The notes under the pieces are model-generated. The model had not been told where the DNA came from, ran no database searches, and saw nothing but the letters and a program-made list of their open reading frames with translations. Below, piece after piece: positions 55,342-64,000 of a DNA stretch of 64,000 nt. Location: positions 1-64,000 of the forward strand of contig NZ_SGIM01000014.1 in assembly GCF_004208515.1 (NCBI RefSeq), written 5' to 3'. Source of the stretch: Acinetobacter halotolerans. GTDB lineage: Bacteria; Pseudomonadota; Gammaproteobacteria; Pseudomonadales; Moraxellaceae. How positions within the stretch are numbered: the first letter of the stretch is position 1; each line of letters starts with the position of its first letter. The position numbers and the translations under genes are program-made.

Positions 55342-56346
55342 TCATTCTGTGATTTTGCCCCACAATCGAATCCGACTGATCCCCCCATCTGGAATCATAT
55401 TGACACGGATATAGTTCACTTTTTGATGCTGCAAAATTTCGGCAATATATGCGTGAATCGCATCCATTGATAACGGTTGCTGCTCTAACACAAAAGGCCA
55501 AAACATACTTTGTGGAATCAACTGAGCATCCGTAGCATCTTCAACATAAGCGGCTTGGATCGAACAAAATGCAGGAAAATTACCCTTAAAATGCGCTGTA
55601 TCAATTTCGATTTTTTCTACGTGCCCCGTTTGACCTAAGGCAATAATGCACCAGTCAAAACCAGGTTCACGACGACGCTTGGTTTCCCAACCATCTCCCA
55701 TATTGATGCCGCGATCTGGGCTGAGTAAATTATTCGGATGACCGTAATGCGCATCGCTAAATGCCACAATACGTCCACCATTTTTCAAACCAATCAGATC
55801 AATTTGTTGAGTTGAATCTATATTTTCAAGGACGACATTTCCATAAATGCGTAAGCGAGCAATCCCACCATCAGGGAAAATATTAATGCGAATATGAGTA
55901 ATTTTTTGTGCTTCACAATTGAAAAAATGATGATGGTCTGGAGATAAAACTGAATTTTCTAACAATGGAGTCCAAGTGATATTTTCCAATTGATCATCAG
56001 GTGCATAACACCCTTCTATTGAGGCGGAAGCAGGATAATTCCCTGTAAAAAATGAAGTATCAATATCAAAGCCAGAGACTGTTCCTGTTACACCTAAACG
56101 AACGATGCACCAATCATAACCAGCTTCACGCTTACGACGTGTCTCCCAGCCATCCATCCATTTACCATGATCATCAAATTTACCTTCAATAAATTTGGCG
56201 GGTTCAGTTTGCAACATTCTTTCCGCACTTGCGAAAAACTCATCGGAACAAGACACAATACTCGCGCCAATACGCGCATCAGCTAAATTGGTTAAACCCT
56301 TTAAGTTATTTGGCAAAGTCACTGCTTTGGCAATATGCACCGTCAT
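55342..56346 (-). CDS. alc: Allantoicase
   Basis: Allantoicase hydrolyses allantoate to ureidoglycolate and urea. The 334-residue protein consists of two repeated allantoicase domains (about 15-165 and 180-334), each with a DxGWETKR/RxRExGxDW unit (MDGWETRRKREAGYDWCIVRLG and GDGWETKRRREPGFDWCIIALG), and HIRINIFPDGGIARLRIYG closing the first. An AGGAT site precedes the ATG. It is divergent from the gntR gene, with a candidate operator 53 bases upstream. Confidence 0.95.
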   Translation of the reverse strand: MTVHIAKAVTLPNNLKGLTNLADARIGASIVSCSDEFFASAERMLQTEPAKFIEGKFDDHGKWMDGWETRRKREAGYDWCIVRLGVTGTVSGFDIDTSFFTGNYPASASIEGCYAPDDQLENITWTPLLENSVLSPDHHHFFNCEAQKITHIRINIFPDGGIARLRIYGNVVLENIDSTQQIDLIGLKNGGRIVAFSDAHYGHPNNLLSPDRGINMGDGWETKRRREPGFDWCIIALGQTGHVEKIEIDTAHFKGNFPAFCSIQAAYVEDATDAQLIPQSMFWPFVLEQQPLSMDAIHAYIAEILQHQKVNYIRVNMIPDGGISRIRLWGKITE

Positions 56347-56398
56347 TGATCAATCCTAAAACATTTTATATGATTCATTATATGCAAAATCCAGTCCA

Positions 56399-56413
56399 AC
56401 TGGTCTGACCTGT
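56399..56413. promoter_or_regulatory. GntR operator candidate, alc/gntR region
   Basis: ACTGGTCTGACCTGT is a near-palindrome differing by one base from a perfect arm. It lies between the divergent alc and gntR genes. Matching sites lie before hpxO and uraD. Confidence 0.7.
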
Positions 56414-56507
56414 TATAAAAAATTTGCTTAATTTTAGTTTGAGTCAATCTAAAATTATGAATTTTGTGTAGAATCAAATTGATTATTTTATTTAGGTTAG
56501 ACTACTG

Positions 56508-57218
56508 ATGAGCCCACAAGCAATGCTCAATGGAAAATCATCTCAGGTGACTGAGCAAGCTGTGGAAGTCATCCATCAACGCATTCAACAAGGGACTTAT
56601 GCGATTGGTTCAACATTACCCTCTCAACGTGATTTAGCGCTCCAACTCGGAATAAGTCGTGCTTCTTTGCGTGAAGCTTTGACACGTCTTGCCGCTTTGG
56701 GATTGTTGGAAATCAAGGCTGGTAAAGGGGTTTATGTCATTTCACAACACAGTAAAGCCGTTGAACAATGGGAAGGTGAACACCGCATTTCCTTAAAAGA
56801 TTTCTATCAATTACGCTATGTTTTAGAAGGCTTTTGTGCCCTGCTCGCCTGCGAATACTTAACGGAAAATGATAAAACGATCTTACAACAACACTATGAA
56901 GCGCTTGCGACTGCAATCACAGAACAAAATTGGCAAGCTGCTTCCGAATCTGATTATGCCTTTCATCAACACATTATAGAATTGAGTCATAATCAATCGA
57001 TTATTCAAACACTTAAAATGCATACAGAATGGATGAAAAAAAGCCAGATCCTCCCTTTTGTCCAACCTAATCTTGCCTTTAAAACCATTCAAGAACATAA
57101 CGTGATTTTACAAGCGTTATTTAAACAAGATGCTGTAACGGCTGAGAAAGCCATGCAAGCGCATATCATTGGTGCTGCTCAACGTGCGGGGGTTTATTTT
57201 TCTCGGCATGAGCAATGA
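56508..57218 (+). CDS. FadR-type GntR regulator of urate/ureide genes
   Basis: The 236-residue protein has a GntR winged helix (LPSQRDLALQLGISRASLREALTRLAALGLLEIKAGKGVYVIS) and an FCD ligand domain, the FadR subfamily. FadR-type operators have the form TGGT-n2-3-ACCA, which fits the palindrome found before alc, hpxO and uraD. It lies in the middle of those genes and is the natural regulator of the set. The effector may be urate, allantoin or allantoate (inferred). Confidence 0.9.
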   Translation: MSPQAMLNGKSSQVTEQAVEVIHQRIQQGTYAIGSTLPSQRDLALQLGISRASLREALTRLAALGLLEIKAGKGVYVISQHSKAVEQWEGEHRISLKDFYQLRYVLEGFCALLACEYLTENDKTILQQHYEALATAITEQNWQAASESDYAFHQHIIELSHNQSIIQTLKMHTEWMKKSQILPFVQPNLAFKTIQEHNVILQALFKQDAVTAEKAMQAHIIGAAQRAGVYFSRHEQ

Positions 57219-57303
57219 TCTTATTTCCACGCACCACTTTGCCTCAAACTTTGAACCACATCAACTCACCCACCCCATTTCTGCTTTTTAATGAAGCACA
57301 ACA

Positions 57304-57318
57304 ACTGGTATGACCAGT
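57304..57318. promoter_or_regulatory. GntR operator candidate before hpxO
   Basis: ACTGGTATGACCAGT has perfect 6-bp arms, 82 bases before the hpxO ATG. A half site ACTGG follows at 57335. Confidence 0.75.
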
Positions 57319-57399
57319 AAAACCACATAGTAAAACTGGCACGCTTCTCGCTTAAGACTGTTTAGAAATTCTATATTTTTAACAATCAGGGTCTAAACG

Positions 57400-58557
57400 A
57401 TGAATATTGCGATTGTAGGTGCAGGTATGGGCGGTTTAACTGCTGGTATCGCTTTAAAAAAATTTGGGCATCAGGTTACGATCTATGAACAAACAGCGGA
57501 AATTCTGCCTGTAGGTGCAGCAATTTCTTTATGGTCAAATGGGGTTAAATGTTTAAACTACCTTGGCTTGACTGATCAAATCCAAGCATTGGGTGGACGA
57601 ATGGAATCACTTGCCTATATCGATGGGCTCACGCATCAGACCATGACCCAATTTAGCCTAACACCTTTATACAAAGAAGTAGGACAACGTGCCTACCCTG
57701 TCGCTCGTGCAGACTTACAACAGCTCCTCATGCAACAGTTTGGTTTAGAAGATATTAAACTCGGCATGAAAATGACCGAAATTGAAAATCATCCTGATCA
57801 TGTCAACATTCATTTTGCAGATGGCTCTCAAATAACGGCCGATTTATTGATTGGTGCAGATGGAACCCATTCCATTACCCGTACATTTGTATTGGACTAT
57901 CAAGTCGAACGACGTTACGCAGGCTATGTCAATTGGAATGGGTTGGTTGAAATCGATGAGGATATCGCTCCAGCACAACAATGGACGACCTATATTGGTG
58001 AGGGAAAACGTGTTTCGCTCATGCCTGTCGCACAAAATCGTTTTTATTATTTCTTCGATGTACCTTTAGAGGTCGGACTACCGAATCAACGTGATGAATA
58101 TAAAACTGAGTTAAAAAAATATTTTAAAAATTGGTGCACTCCTGTACACAAACTAATTGATTGTTTGGATGAACAAAAAACCAATCGTGTTGAAATCCAT
58201 GACATTGATCCCTTTATGAATTTTTATAAAGGTCGGGTGGTTTTATTGGGCGATGCAGCTCACAGTACTACACCTGATATTGGTCAAGGTGGCTGCCAAG
58301 CCATGGAAGATGCCATCTATTTGGCACGTACATTGCAGATAAATACTTTTGGGTTAGAAGATGCACTGGCACGATACCAAAATAAGCGAAATGATCGCAC
58401 TCGAGAAATGGTGTTGCGTGCCCGTAAACGTTGTGATGTGACCCACATGAAAGATCAAAAAGTGACTGAGGAATGGTATCAATCACTTTATCAAGAACAA
58501 GGTTCACACATCATGCAAGGAATTATTAGCAATATTGTTGGAAATCCATTAGATTAA
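57400..58557 (+). CDS. hpxO: FAD-dependent urate hydroxylase HpxO
   Basis: HpxO hydroxylates urate with NADH and O2 to 5-hydroxyisourate, replacing cofactor-free uricase. The 385-residue protein has [23 protein letters not shown] (FAD), the DG motif [10 protein letters not shown] (about 147-156) and [22 protein letters not shown]. Its length and NWNGLVEID region fit HpxO rather than salicylate hydroxylase-type relatives. An AGGGTC site precedes the ATG. HIU hydrolase and OHCU decarboxylase nearby process its product. Confidence 0.93.
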   Translation: MNIAIVGAGMGGLTAGIALKKFGHQVTIYEQTAEILPVGAAISLWSNGVKCLNYLGLTDQIQALGGRMESLAYIDGLTHQTMTQFSLTPLYKEVGQRAYPVARADLQQLLMQQFGLEDIKLGMKMTEIENHPDHVNIHFADGSQITADLLIGADGTHSITRTFVLDYQVERRYAGYVNWNGLVEIDEDIAPAQQWTTYIGEGKRVSLMPVAQNRFYYFFDVPLEVGLPNQRDEYKTELKKYFKNWCTPVHKLIDCLDEQKTNRVEIHDIDPFMNFYKGRVVLLGDAAHSTTPDIGQGGCQAMEDAIYLARTLQINTFGLEDALARYQNKRNDRTREMVLRARKRCDVTHMKDQKVTEEWYQSLYQEQGSHIMQGIISNIVGNPLD

Positions 58558-58575
58558 TAAAGCAAAGTTTTAACT

Positions 58576-58600
58576 CCCCCCTTCAATGGGGGTTTTTTTT
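58576..58600 (+). terminator. Terminator of hpxO
   Basis: CCCCC and GGGGG pair around a short loop (cttcaat), directly followed by eight T. It is about 20 bases past the hpxO stop. Confidence 0.9.
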
Positions 58601-58683
58601 ATCTCAACAATTTAATCAGACAATGCTGTAAATCGAATAGTAAAAACCCATTTCACATTTGAAATAGGCTACTTGGACTGCCA

Positions 58684-60057
58684 TCAATGCCCTGAGTTGA
58701 CAGGCAATGTAGCGTCCTCAACTGATTTTTTGGTAAAAGGTAAATGGTGAAATAAAATATTCAACAAAATGGCAGTCATACATGCCGAGCTAATTCCTGA
58801 ATGTAATAAGGTCCCGACCCATTTTGGAAATTGTGCATAGAACTCATGGTTTGCAATTGGGATCATGCCGATCGCCAATGACGTTGCGACAATAATGAGA
58901 TTCTTGTGATCGTTATAATCTACTTTTGCTAGAGTACGAATACCACTGGCTGCCACAGTGCCAAACAAGACAATACCAGCACCACCTAAAACTGGCATTG
59001 GAATCGCAGCCACTAAACGCCCGACAATCGGTAATAAACCAAGTACCACCAGAATCCCGCCTGCTGTTGCCACCACAAAACGACTTTTTACCCCTGTGAT
59101 CGCGACCAACCCTACATTTTGCGCAAATGCGGTTTGCATAAATGAACCAAAGATTGGGGCAACTGCACTAGACAACATATCTGCGCGTAAACCATCGCCA
59201 ATCCGTTTTGCATCCACTTTGGTTCCAACGATTTCCCCAATCGCAATAATATCGGCTGTGGTTTCCGTCATAATCACTAAAGTTACAATCACCATCGAAA
59301 GAATGGCGGTAAATTCAAACACTGGCATGCCAAAATGAAAGAAATGAGGAAAAGCGAACATTGAACCGTTAGCGACTTTGGAAAAATCTGCAAATCCAGC
59401 CAATGAAGCGAGTACTGTGCCTAAAACAATCGCAATTAAAATCGCCAGACGACGCATAAGCTGACTTTTTAACATACTGAAAATAATCACAATCGCTAAA
59501 GTCATTGCAGCTAAACCAATATTTGCTGGATCTCCCCAATTCTCAGCTTTCGGGTTTCCCCCCATCATCCAGCGAATCGCAACTGGCAATAACGAAATAC
59601 CAATCATGGTAATCACACAACCTGTCACCACAGGTGGGAAGAAACGAATAATTTTTGAAAAGAATGGTGCGAGTAATAAACCAATCAATGAAGCAACAAT
59701 CACCGCACCAAATGCTGAAGCCAATCCACCACCCGTAGTGACAATGGCTAAAATCGTTGCAACGCCTGCAAAAGATACGCCTTGGACAATCGGAAGTTTT
59801 GCGCCAAAATGTTTAAAACCTAAGGTTTGCAACATGGTTGCGATACCACCGACAAAAAGTGCGGCAGCAACCAATAGCCCAATTTCCGAAGCCTGCAACC
59901 CTGCGGCAGCACCGATAATGAGTGGTGGTGCAATGATCCCACCATACATGGTTAGCACATGTTGCAAGCCATAAATGACGTTTTTATTCATTCCTAAATA
60001 TTGGTGTTCTGCTGAAACTGTTGCACCCGTATCACTGTGCTTTTTATCGTTGTGCAT
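58684..60057 (-). CDS. NCS2 urate/xanthine permease
   Basis: The 457-residue membrane protein has about 14 hydrophobic segments and the NCS2 motifs GLQHVLTMYGGIIAPPLIIG near the start and the signature TAFAQNVGLVAITGVKSRFV. QNVGLVxxTGVxSR is typical of the urate/xanthine (UacT/XanQ-type) branch. It lies 46 bases after the HIU hydrolase gene in the uraD-hiuH-permease run, which points to urate uptake. A GAGGAAAG site precedes the ATG. Confidence 0.92.
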   Translation of the reverse strand: MHNDKKHSDTGATVSAEHQYLGMNKNVIYGLQHVLTMYGGIIAPPLIIGAAAGLQASEIGLLVAAALFVGGIATMLQTLGFKHFGAKLPIVQGVSFAGVATILAIVTTGGGLASAFGAVIVASLIGLLLAPFFSKIIRFFPPVVTGCVITMIGISLLPVAIRWMMGGNPKAENWGDPANIGLAAMTLAIVIIFSMLKSQLMRRLAILIAIVLGTVLASLAGFADFSKVANGSMFAFPHFFHFGMPVFEFTAILSMVIVTLVIMTETTADIIAIGEIVGTKVDAKRIGDGLRADMLSSAVAPIFGSFMQTAFAQNVGLVAITGVKSRFVVATAGGILVVLGLLPIVGRLVAAIPMPVLGGAGIVLFGTVAASGIRTLAKVDYNDHKNLIIVATSLAIGMIPIANHEFYAQFPKWVGTLLHSGISSACMTAILLNILFHHLPFTKKSVEDATLPVNSGH

Positions 60058-60103
60058 GGAAATCTTTCCTCAATCAAAATTTATATTTTCTTCATTGCTT
60101 GTA

Positions 60104-60439
60104 TTAACTGCCGCGATAGGTGGAATAAGAAAATGGGCTGATCAATAAAGGCACGTGATAATGTTGGTGAATGTCGTTTACCTTAAAATCGATACACACT
60201 CTGGGATAAAAGCTTTCAACCTCTAGAGATTGAAAATAATCAGCAATGTGGAAAATGAGTTGATAATTGCCGTGTGTAAATGAATCAATATCAAATGCTT
60301 TAATACGTCCATCAACATCTGTGAGTTGTTGATCCATCAACACATAGCCGAGAGACGTTTCCTGCAATAATTCAACGGCAACACCCGCAGCAGGTTTCCC
60401 ATGTGATGCATTTAAAATATGTGTACTGATCGCTGCCAT
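60104..60439 (-). CDS. hiuH: 5-hydroxyisourate hydrolase (transthyretin-like)
   Basis: HiuH hydrolyses 5-hydroxyisourate to OHCU. The 111-residue protein has THILNASHGKPAAGVAVEL at the start, HVPLLISPFSYSTY and ends in the diagnostic YRGS. The active-site His, Arg and Ser/Tyr set appears intact (STHIL, GRIKAF, YRGS). Its ATG overlaps the uraD stop by one base (TAATG), so the two are coupled. Confidence 0.95.
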   Translation of the reverse strand: MAAISTHILNASHGKPAAGVAVELLQETSLGYVLMDQQLTDVDGRIKAFDIDSFTHGNYQLIFHIADYFQSLEVESFYPRVCIDFKVNDIHQHYHVPLLISPFSYSTYRGS

Positions 60440-60939
60440 TATTGAATCTCCTGCTTTAAGCGAATTAATGCAATTTCACTGAGTTGCTGTTTCACTTCGA
60501 GCTGCTCTTGCTCGGTTGTATTTTCTAAACGTCGGTTGAGTTCTGCTAACATTTCCGAACCTGAACGTCCTGCCGCACGAATCAAAAAGATATGACCAAA
60601 TTTGTGCTCATACGCTAAATTGCCCTGATACAGTGCCTGTTGAAAATCATGCTCCGTATCAAGCTGAGCTTGTTCTTTTTGCGAAAACTGTTGCTCTTTT
60701 TCAGATAAGGTCATGGCAGCTTTTTTCTCACCGATTCGCGGATGCTGTGCAAGCGACTCTGAGATTTCTGACCATTGCCATGTTTGGGTGTGTAAGGCAG
60801 CTGTTTGATACAATTCATCTGCTGAAACAAAAGGACGTTGCATAACAATACTTTGAATCCATGATGGGATATGCACACACGGCTTTAATGCGTCCATCGC
60901 TTGCTCAGCTTTTAATTGATTGAATTGATCTAAATCCAT
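60439..60939 (-). CDS. uraD: OHCU decarboxylase
   Basis: UraD converts 2-oxo-4-hydroxy-4-carboxy-5-ureidoimidazoline to S-allantoin. From MDLDQFNQLKAEQAMDALKPCVHIPSW (60939, GGAG seven bases upstream) the protein is 166 residues. It contains the conserved LAQHPRIGEKK with the catalytic His, and NLAYEHKFGHIFLIRAAGRSGSEMLAEL. The frame continues to 61005 but would then run through the candidate operator at 60967-60981. It heads uraD-hiuH-permease. Confidence 0.94.
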   Translation of the reverse strand: MDLDQFNQLKAEQAMDALKPCVHIPSWIQSIVMQRPFVSADELYQTAALHTQTWQWSEISESLAQHPRIGEKKAAMTLSEKEQQFSQKEQAQLDTEHDFQQALYQGNLAYEHKFGHIFLIRAAGRSGSEMLAELNRRLENTTEQEQLEVKQQLSEIALIRLKQEIQ

Positions 60940-60966
60940 GTTTGCTCCAATTTGTGACACCATCTG

Positions 60967-60981
60967 ACTGGTCTGACCAGA
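60967..60981. promoter_or_regulatory. GntR operator candidate before uraD
   Basis: ACTGGTCTGACCAGA contains a perfect CTGGT-ctg-ACCAG palindrome. It lies 27 bases before the uraD ATG, which also supports the shorter uraD start. Confidence 0.75.
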
Positions 60982-61118
60982 TAAAACATATGAAGCAATG
61001 AACATGCCAATTCAAAAGGTTTTGTCCATAACTTGTTTTTGTTTATCTCAATGGGAAAAATACATAGAAGGTGTCCACAATGATGGAAAAAGTCTAAAGA
61101 AAATATTTTTGAACAATA

Positions 61119-61153
61119 AAAAAGCTGCAATAGAAAATCTATTGCAGCTTTTT
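61119..61153. terminator. Terminator of the quinoprotein gene
   Basis: AAAAAGCTGCAATAGA and TCTATTGCAGCTTTTT are perfect 16-bp arms with a three-base loop, 16 bases past the stop at 61170. The T-rich arm works on either strand. Confidence 0.9.
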
Positions 61154-61169
61154 AAAGATTAAATTGAAC

Positions 61170-63593
61170 TTAATCTAGGCTATATGCAATCACATAATCA
61201 CCATGATCAGGGGATTGACGAGCACCACCCGCGGTAATCATCACGTACTGTTTACCATTTTTAGGTGAAACATAACTAATCGGTGTGCCTTGGCTACCCA
61301 CTGGCATACGTGACTTCCACAACTCTTTTCCTGTAGACGAATCAAGTGCACGTAGATAGTAGTCTTGCGTTGCAGCAAAGAATACCAAACCACCTTGTGT
61401 CGCCATTGGCCCACCAATCGTCGGCATACCAATCGGTACTTTCAGCCCCATTTTGATTCCCATAGGTCCTGTATCTTCTACTGTCCCCATTGGTACTTGC
61501 CAAGCAATTTGACGTGTACGCATATCAATTGCAGTCATCGTACCATAAGGTGGTTTTTGACATGGGATATTGAACTTCGACCAAAAGCGATCTTTGTTTA
61601 CTTTGTATGGTGTACCTTTCATCGGTACTGCACCCATACCTGTATTGACCTTTTCACCGCCACTTGCTTCCAGCGCTAAATCTTCTGGTGTTTGCTGAAT
61701 TAACTGAATCCATAAACCCAAGCGCATATCATTAACAAACATGTATTGATGGCTAGGATCAAAAGCGATGCTACCCCAGTTCATTCCCCCCAAAGAACCC
61801 GGAAAACTTAAAGATACATCTGTTCCTGGTGCAGTAAACAAACCTTCATAGCGCATCGACTTAAAGTTAATACGACACATCAGTTGATCAAATGGTGTCG
61901 CGCCCCACATATCCGATTCAGTAATTGTTTGATTGCCAATTTGCGGCATTTCTACTGAACGAGGTTGCGTCGGGCTATATTGCTCATTAGGAATATCGGC
62001 AGATTTAACAGGCTGCTCAATCACTTTTGTTAAAGGTTGGCCTGTTAGCCGATCAAGAACAAAGAACTGACCTGATTTTGTTCCAATTACCACCGCAGGC
62101 TTATTTGTTCCGTCCGTCATTGGGAAATCAACAAGACTCGGTTGCATCGGCAAATCAAAATCCCATAAATCATTATGGACGGTTTGATAAACCCATTTCT
62201 CTTTACCTGTGGTTGCATCTAAAGCCAATACTGATGAATTGTATTTATGATCCAAAGGTTGACGATTACCTCCCCACACATCGACAGATGAGCTTCCCAT
62301 TGGCAAAAATACTGTGTTCATCTCAGGATCATAAGATAACGCAGCCCATGCATTTGCAGAACTACGCTTATATATCTCGCCTTCTTTAAGCATATAATTT
62401 GGATCAGGATTACGTGGATCAAATACCCAACGCAATTCACCTGTAATGACATCGTATGCACGGATCACACCGCCCGGCATGTCTGCAGCAAAGTTATCAG
62501 CAATACGGCTACCAACGACCAAGACTGACCCTGCCACAGTGGGTGCTGAGGTGACTTGGAAACGTGGTGCTTTAGTGCCCTCACCTAGACCTTTATGCAA
62601 ATCAACCGTGCCATCGACACCAAAATCTTTACAGCGTTCACCCGTATCCGCATTCACCGCGATTAAACGTCCATCAGGAGTATTGGTATAAACACGACGT
62701 AAACATGCCGTATTGGTTGCAACCGTTTGTACAGGTGTAGCACCCGCTAAACTTGGTTGTTGAATGGGTTGAGTTGTATCGAAATAAGCAACACCACGGC
62801 AACGCTCCCAAGCATCCGCCTTGGAGTTGACTTCTGCTTTCCAGATTTGTTTACCTGAGTCTGCTTCTAAGGCAAAAATATTGTTATGTGGTGTACATAA
62901 AAAGACTTTATTTCCAACTTGCAACGGCGTCATTTGATCTTCTGCACCATTGCCCGAACCCGTTGTAAAATCACCTGTGCGAAAGCGCCACGCTTCTTTT
63001 AACTGATGGACATTGTCACGGGTAATTTGATCTAAAGCTGCGAAGCGACTCCCTCCTGCATCTTGACCATAATGTTGCCAATTGGTTTGCTTCATATCTG
63101 TTTGAACAGGCACCAACGGTAATTGTTGTCCCGATGCAGCAACGGTTGGATGGGGTTGGAACATTTGATAAAAACCAATGATCATACCAACAACAGTCAA
63201 TGCACCTACAGCATAAGCAGGTAAATCCGCACCTGACTGAAATTGATAACGGCGAATTGATGGCAGGGTAAACATCAATGCAGCAAAAATACCTGCTGGG
63301 AACATTAGGCGCGAGAATAATGGCCAAAATTCCCAACCTGCATCAATCAAAGACCAAATAACCGTACCGACAAAAACGATCGCAAATAACCAGACACCTA
63401 AGGCTTTACGCTTAAAAATGAACAGTGCAGATGCCAGTGTTAATAGCCCTGCAATGATGAAATACCATGAACCGCCAAGTGAGACGAGCTTTGCGCCGCC
63501 TACAGTGAAAAATAGTCCTGTAAGCAATAATGCTAGACCTAAGACGAAGCACCATATTTTTAATATGGTATGACTGTTGGTAGATTCTGACAT
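61170..63593 (-). CDS. quiA: Membrane-bound PQQ-dependent dehydrogenase, probable quinate/shikimate type
   Basis: The 807-residue protein has about five N-terminal membrane helices (residues 10-150) and a periplasmic eight-bladed quinoprotein propeller. The propeller includes NWQHYGQDAGGSRFAALDQI, CTPHNNIFALEADSGKQIWK, TVHNDLWDFDLPMQPSLVD, ESDMWGATPFDQLMC, GSLGGMNWGS and TQDYYLRALDSSTGKELWK. These enzymes pass electrons from the substrate to ubiquinone. The sequence looks closer to Acinetobacter QuiA than to glucose dehydrogenase Gcd as I remember them, so quinate/shikimate is preferred. An AGGAG site precedes the ATG. It follows a porin gene by 17 bases, as quiA follows quiX in A. baylyi. 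Confidence 0.82.
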   Translation of the reverse strand: MSESTNSHTILKIWCFVLGLALLLTGLFFTVGGAKLVSLGGSWYFIIAGLLTLASALFIFKRKALGVWLFAIVFVGTVIWSLIDAGWEFWPLFSRLMFPAGIFAALMFTLPSIRRYQFQSGADLPAYAVGALTVVGMIIGFYQMFQPHPTVAASGQQLPLVPVQTDMKQTNWQHYGQDAGGSRFAALDQITRDNVHQLKEAWRFRTGDFTTGSGNGAEDQMTPLQVGNKVFLCTPHNNIFALEADSGKQIWKAEVNSKADAWERCRGVAYFDTTQPIQQPSLAGATPVQTVATNTACLRRVYTNTPDGRLIAVNADTGERCKDFGVDGTVDLHKGLGEGTKAPRFQVTSAPTVAGSVLVVGSRIADNFAADMPGGVIRAYDVITGELRWVFDPRNPDPNYMLKEGEIYKRSSANAWAALSYDPEMNTVFLPMGSSSVDVWGGNRQPLDHKYNSSVLALDATTGKEKWVYQTVHNDLWDFDLPMQPSLVDFPMTDGTNKPAVVIGTKSGQFFVLDRLTGQPLTKVIEQPVKSADIPNEQYSPTQPRSVEMPQIGNQTITESDMWGATPFDQLMCRINFKSMRYEGLFTAPGTDVSLSFPGSLGGMNWGSIAFDPSHQYMFVNDMRLGLWIQLIQQTPEDLALEASGGEKVNTGMGAVPMKGTPYKVNKDRFWSKFNIPCQKPPYGTMTAIDMRTRQIAWQVPMGTVEDTGPMGIKMGLKVPIGMPTIGGPMATQGGLVFFAATQDYYLRALDSSTGKELWKSRMPVGSQGTPISYVSPKNGKQYVMITAGGARQSPDHGDYVIAYSLD

Positions 63594-63610
63594 GGGGTCA
63601 TACTCCTAAA

Positions 63611-64000
63611 TTAAAAATTCACTCGCATGCTCAATCCAGCAACCCAAGCATCATCCACCTCTTTCACACCCGCAGGTTGATGGATATATTGTAGATTTGG
63701 TCGTAACATAATTGCTGGTGACCATTGATAGGTATAGTTCAATTCAACATTGAGCTCATCTCGTTGAACAGGAACATAATCTGCTGCGAATGCATCATAT
63801 TGGTCGTAACCACGACTATGATTGATATCGATTTGACGATCTTTATAACGATCATTGACTATGTAATTTGCGATCCCCAAACCAATCGAGTCATTTGGTC
63901 GTTGATCAAAAGCACCCTTGTACCAAACGGCAAGTTGTTGTGTACTTCGAACTGCTGTTGTTTCTTTATCGTTTACGACGACATTAACACTGGCATACAA
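63611..64000 (-). CDS. OprB-type carbohydrate porin, C-terminal part, cut by window edge
   Basis: The frame is open at the right edge and encodes 130 residues ending in a terminal Phe: DDAWVAGLSMRVNF. It shows alternating beta-strand patterns such as DELNVELNYTYQWSPAIMLRPNLQYIHQPAG, typical of OprB-family porins; a final aromatic residue is the signal for outer-membrane insertion. The 17-base spacing to the quinoprotein gene implies one operon, and by analogy with A. baylyi this is likely quiX, admitting quinate or shikimate to the periplasm. The start lies outside the window. Confidence 0.8.
   Translation of the reverse strand: MYASVNVVVNDKETTAVRSTQQLAVWYKGAFDQRPNDSIGLGIANYIVNDRYKDRQIDINHSRGYDQYDAFAADYVPVQRDELNVELNYTYQWSPAIMLRPNLQYIHQPAGVKEVDDAWVAGLSMRVNF

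Noticed and set aside
61170-63593. Assignment as glucose dehydrogenase Gcd
   Set aside because: Domain layout is shared, but motifs such as GGSRFAALDQI and MNWGS and the porin directly upstream fit QuiA better. Quinate activity is not proved, so the call remains 'probable'.
1-64000. tRNA or rRNA genes, insertion sequences, prophage, integrase or CRISPR arrays
   Set aside because: None was seen on reading. No transposase-like or integrase-like protein is encoded, and no regularly spaced repeats or cloverleaf-like sequences were noticed. A tRNA scan would settle the RNA point.

Overview
The window looks like a chromosomal segment from a species of Acinetobacter (Gammaproteobacteria, Moraxellaceae). 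The evidence is the low G+C content, an N-terminal VgrG of the Acinetobacter type, CRP/Vfr, ClpB, RlmKL and pyrB-pyrC' of Moraxellaceae character, a compact hut cluster, an HpxO-type urate pathway, and a PQQ-linked dehydrogenase resembling QuiA from A. baylyi as I remember it. No tRNA, rRNA, insertion sequence, prophage or CRISPR array was seen. These assignments come from reading the translated sequences; no database search was run.

Left part (1-13.8 kb), mostly housekeeping: the start of a type VI secretion vgrG gene running off the left edge, a DUF2520 dehydrogenase-like gene, an unknown tail-anchored protein, pyrB with a dihydroorotase-like pyrC' that lacks its metal ligands, rlmKL, clpB behind a heat-shock-type promoter, an M23 peptidase, an OsmC protein, crp/vfr and an M48 lipoprotein peptidase.

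13.8-20.9 kb: a three-gene operon of pxpA, a fused pxpB-pxpC and a biotin carboxylase-BCCP protein. Together these have all the parts of a urea-carboxylase-like enzyme plus a lactam hydrolase. Then come a lipid A acyltransferase, a 58-residue hydrophilic protein missed by length cut-offs, and a methyltransferase.

20.9-39.4 kb, an accessory oxidation region: two Baeyer-Villiger-type monooxygenase/short-chain dehydrogenase pairs lie on either side of two PF10118 metal-hydrolase paralogues, a TetR and an AraC regulator. These are followed by a DyP peroxidase, fdhD with a YdeP-type molybdoenzyme, then a DUF6091 solute-binding protein with a third PF10118 paralogue and a second AraC regulator. A decayed 3' end of a second DUF6091 gene lies between the last two.

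39.6-51 kb: a MocR regulator, then a histidine-utilisation cluster in the order hutU-hutH-hutT-hutI-hutG, followed by a glutamate dehydrogenase that would process the glutamate produced. Its regulator pair hutC-hutD lies upstream. Matching HutC-like sites precede hutU and hutC.

51-61 kb: a purine-to-ureide pathway. It holds a Rieske oxygenase resembling HpxD with a divergent LysR, PuuE allantoinase, ureidoglycolate lyase, allantoicase, a FadR-type GntR regulator, HpxO urate hydroxylase, an NCS2 urate/xanthine permease, HIU hydrolase and OHCU decarboxylase. Three copies of one palindrome (ACTGGT-ntg-ACCAGT type) before alc/gntR, hpxO and uraD suggest a single GntR regulon. The right end holds a quinoprotein dehydrogenase (probably quiA) and the 3' end of its porin gene.
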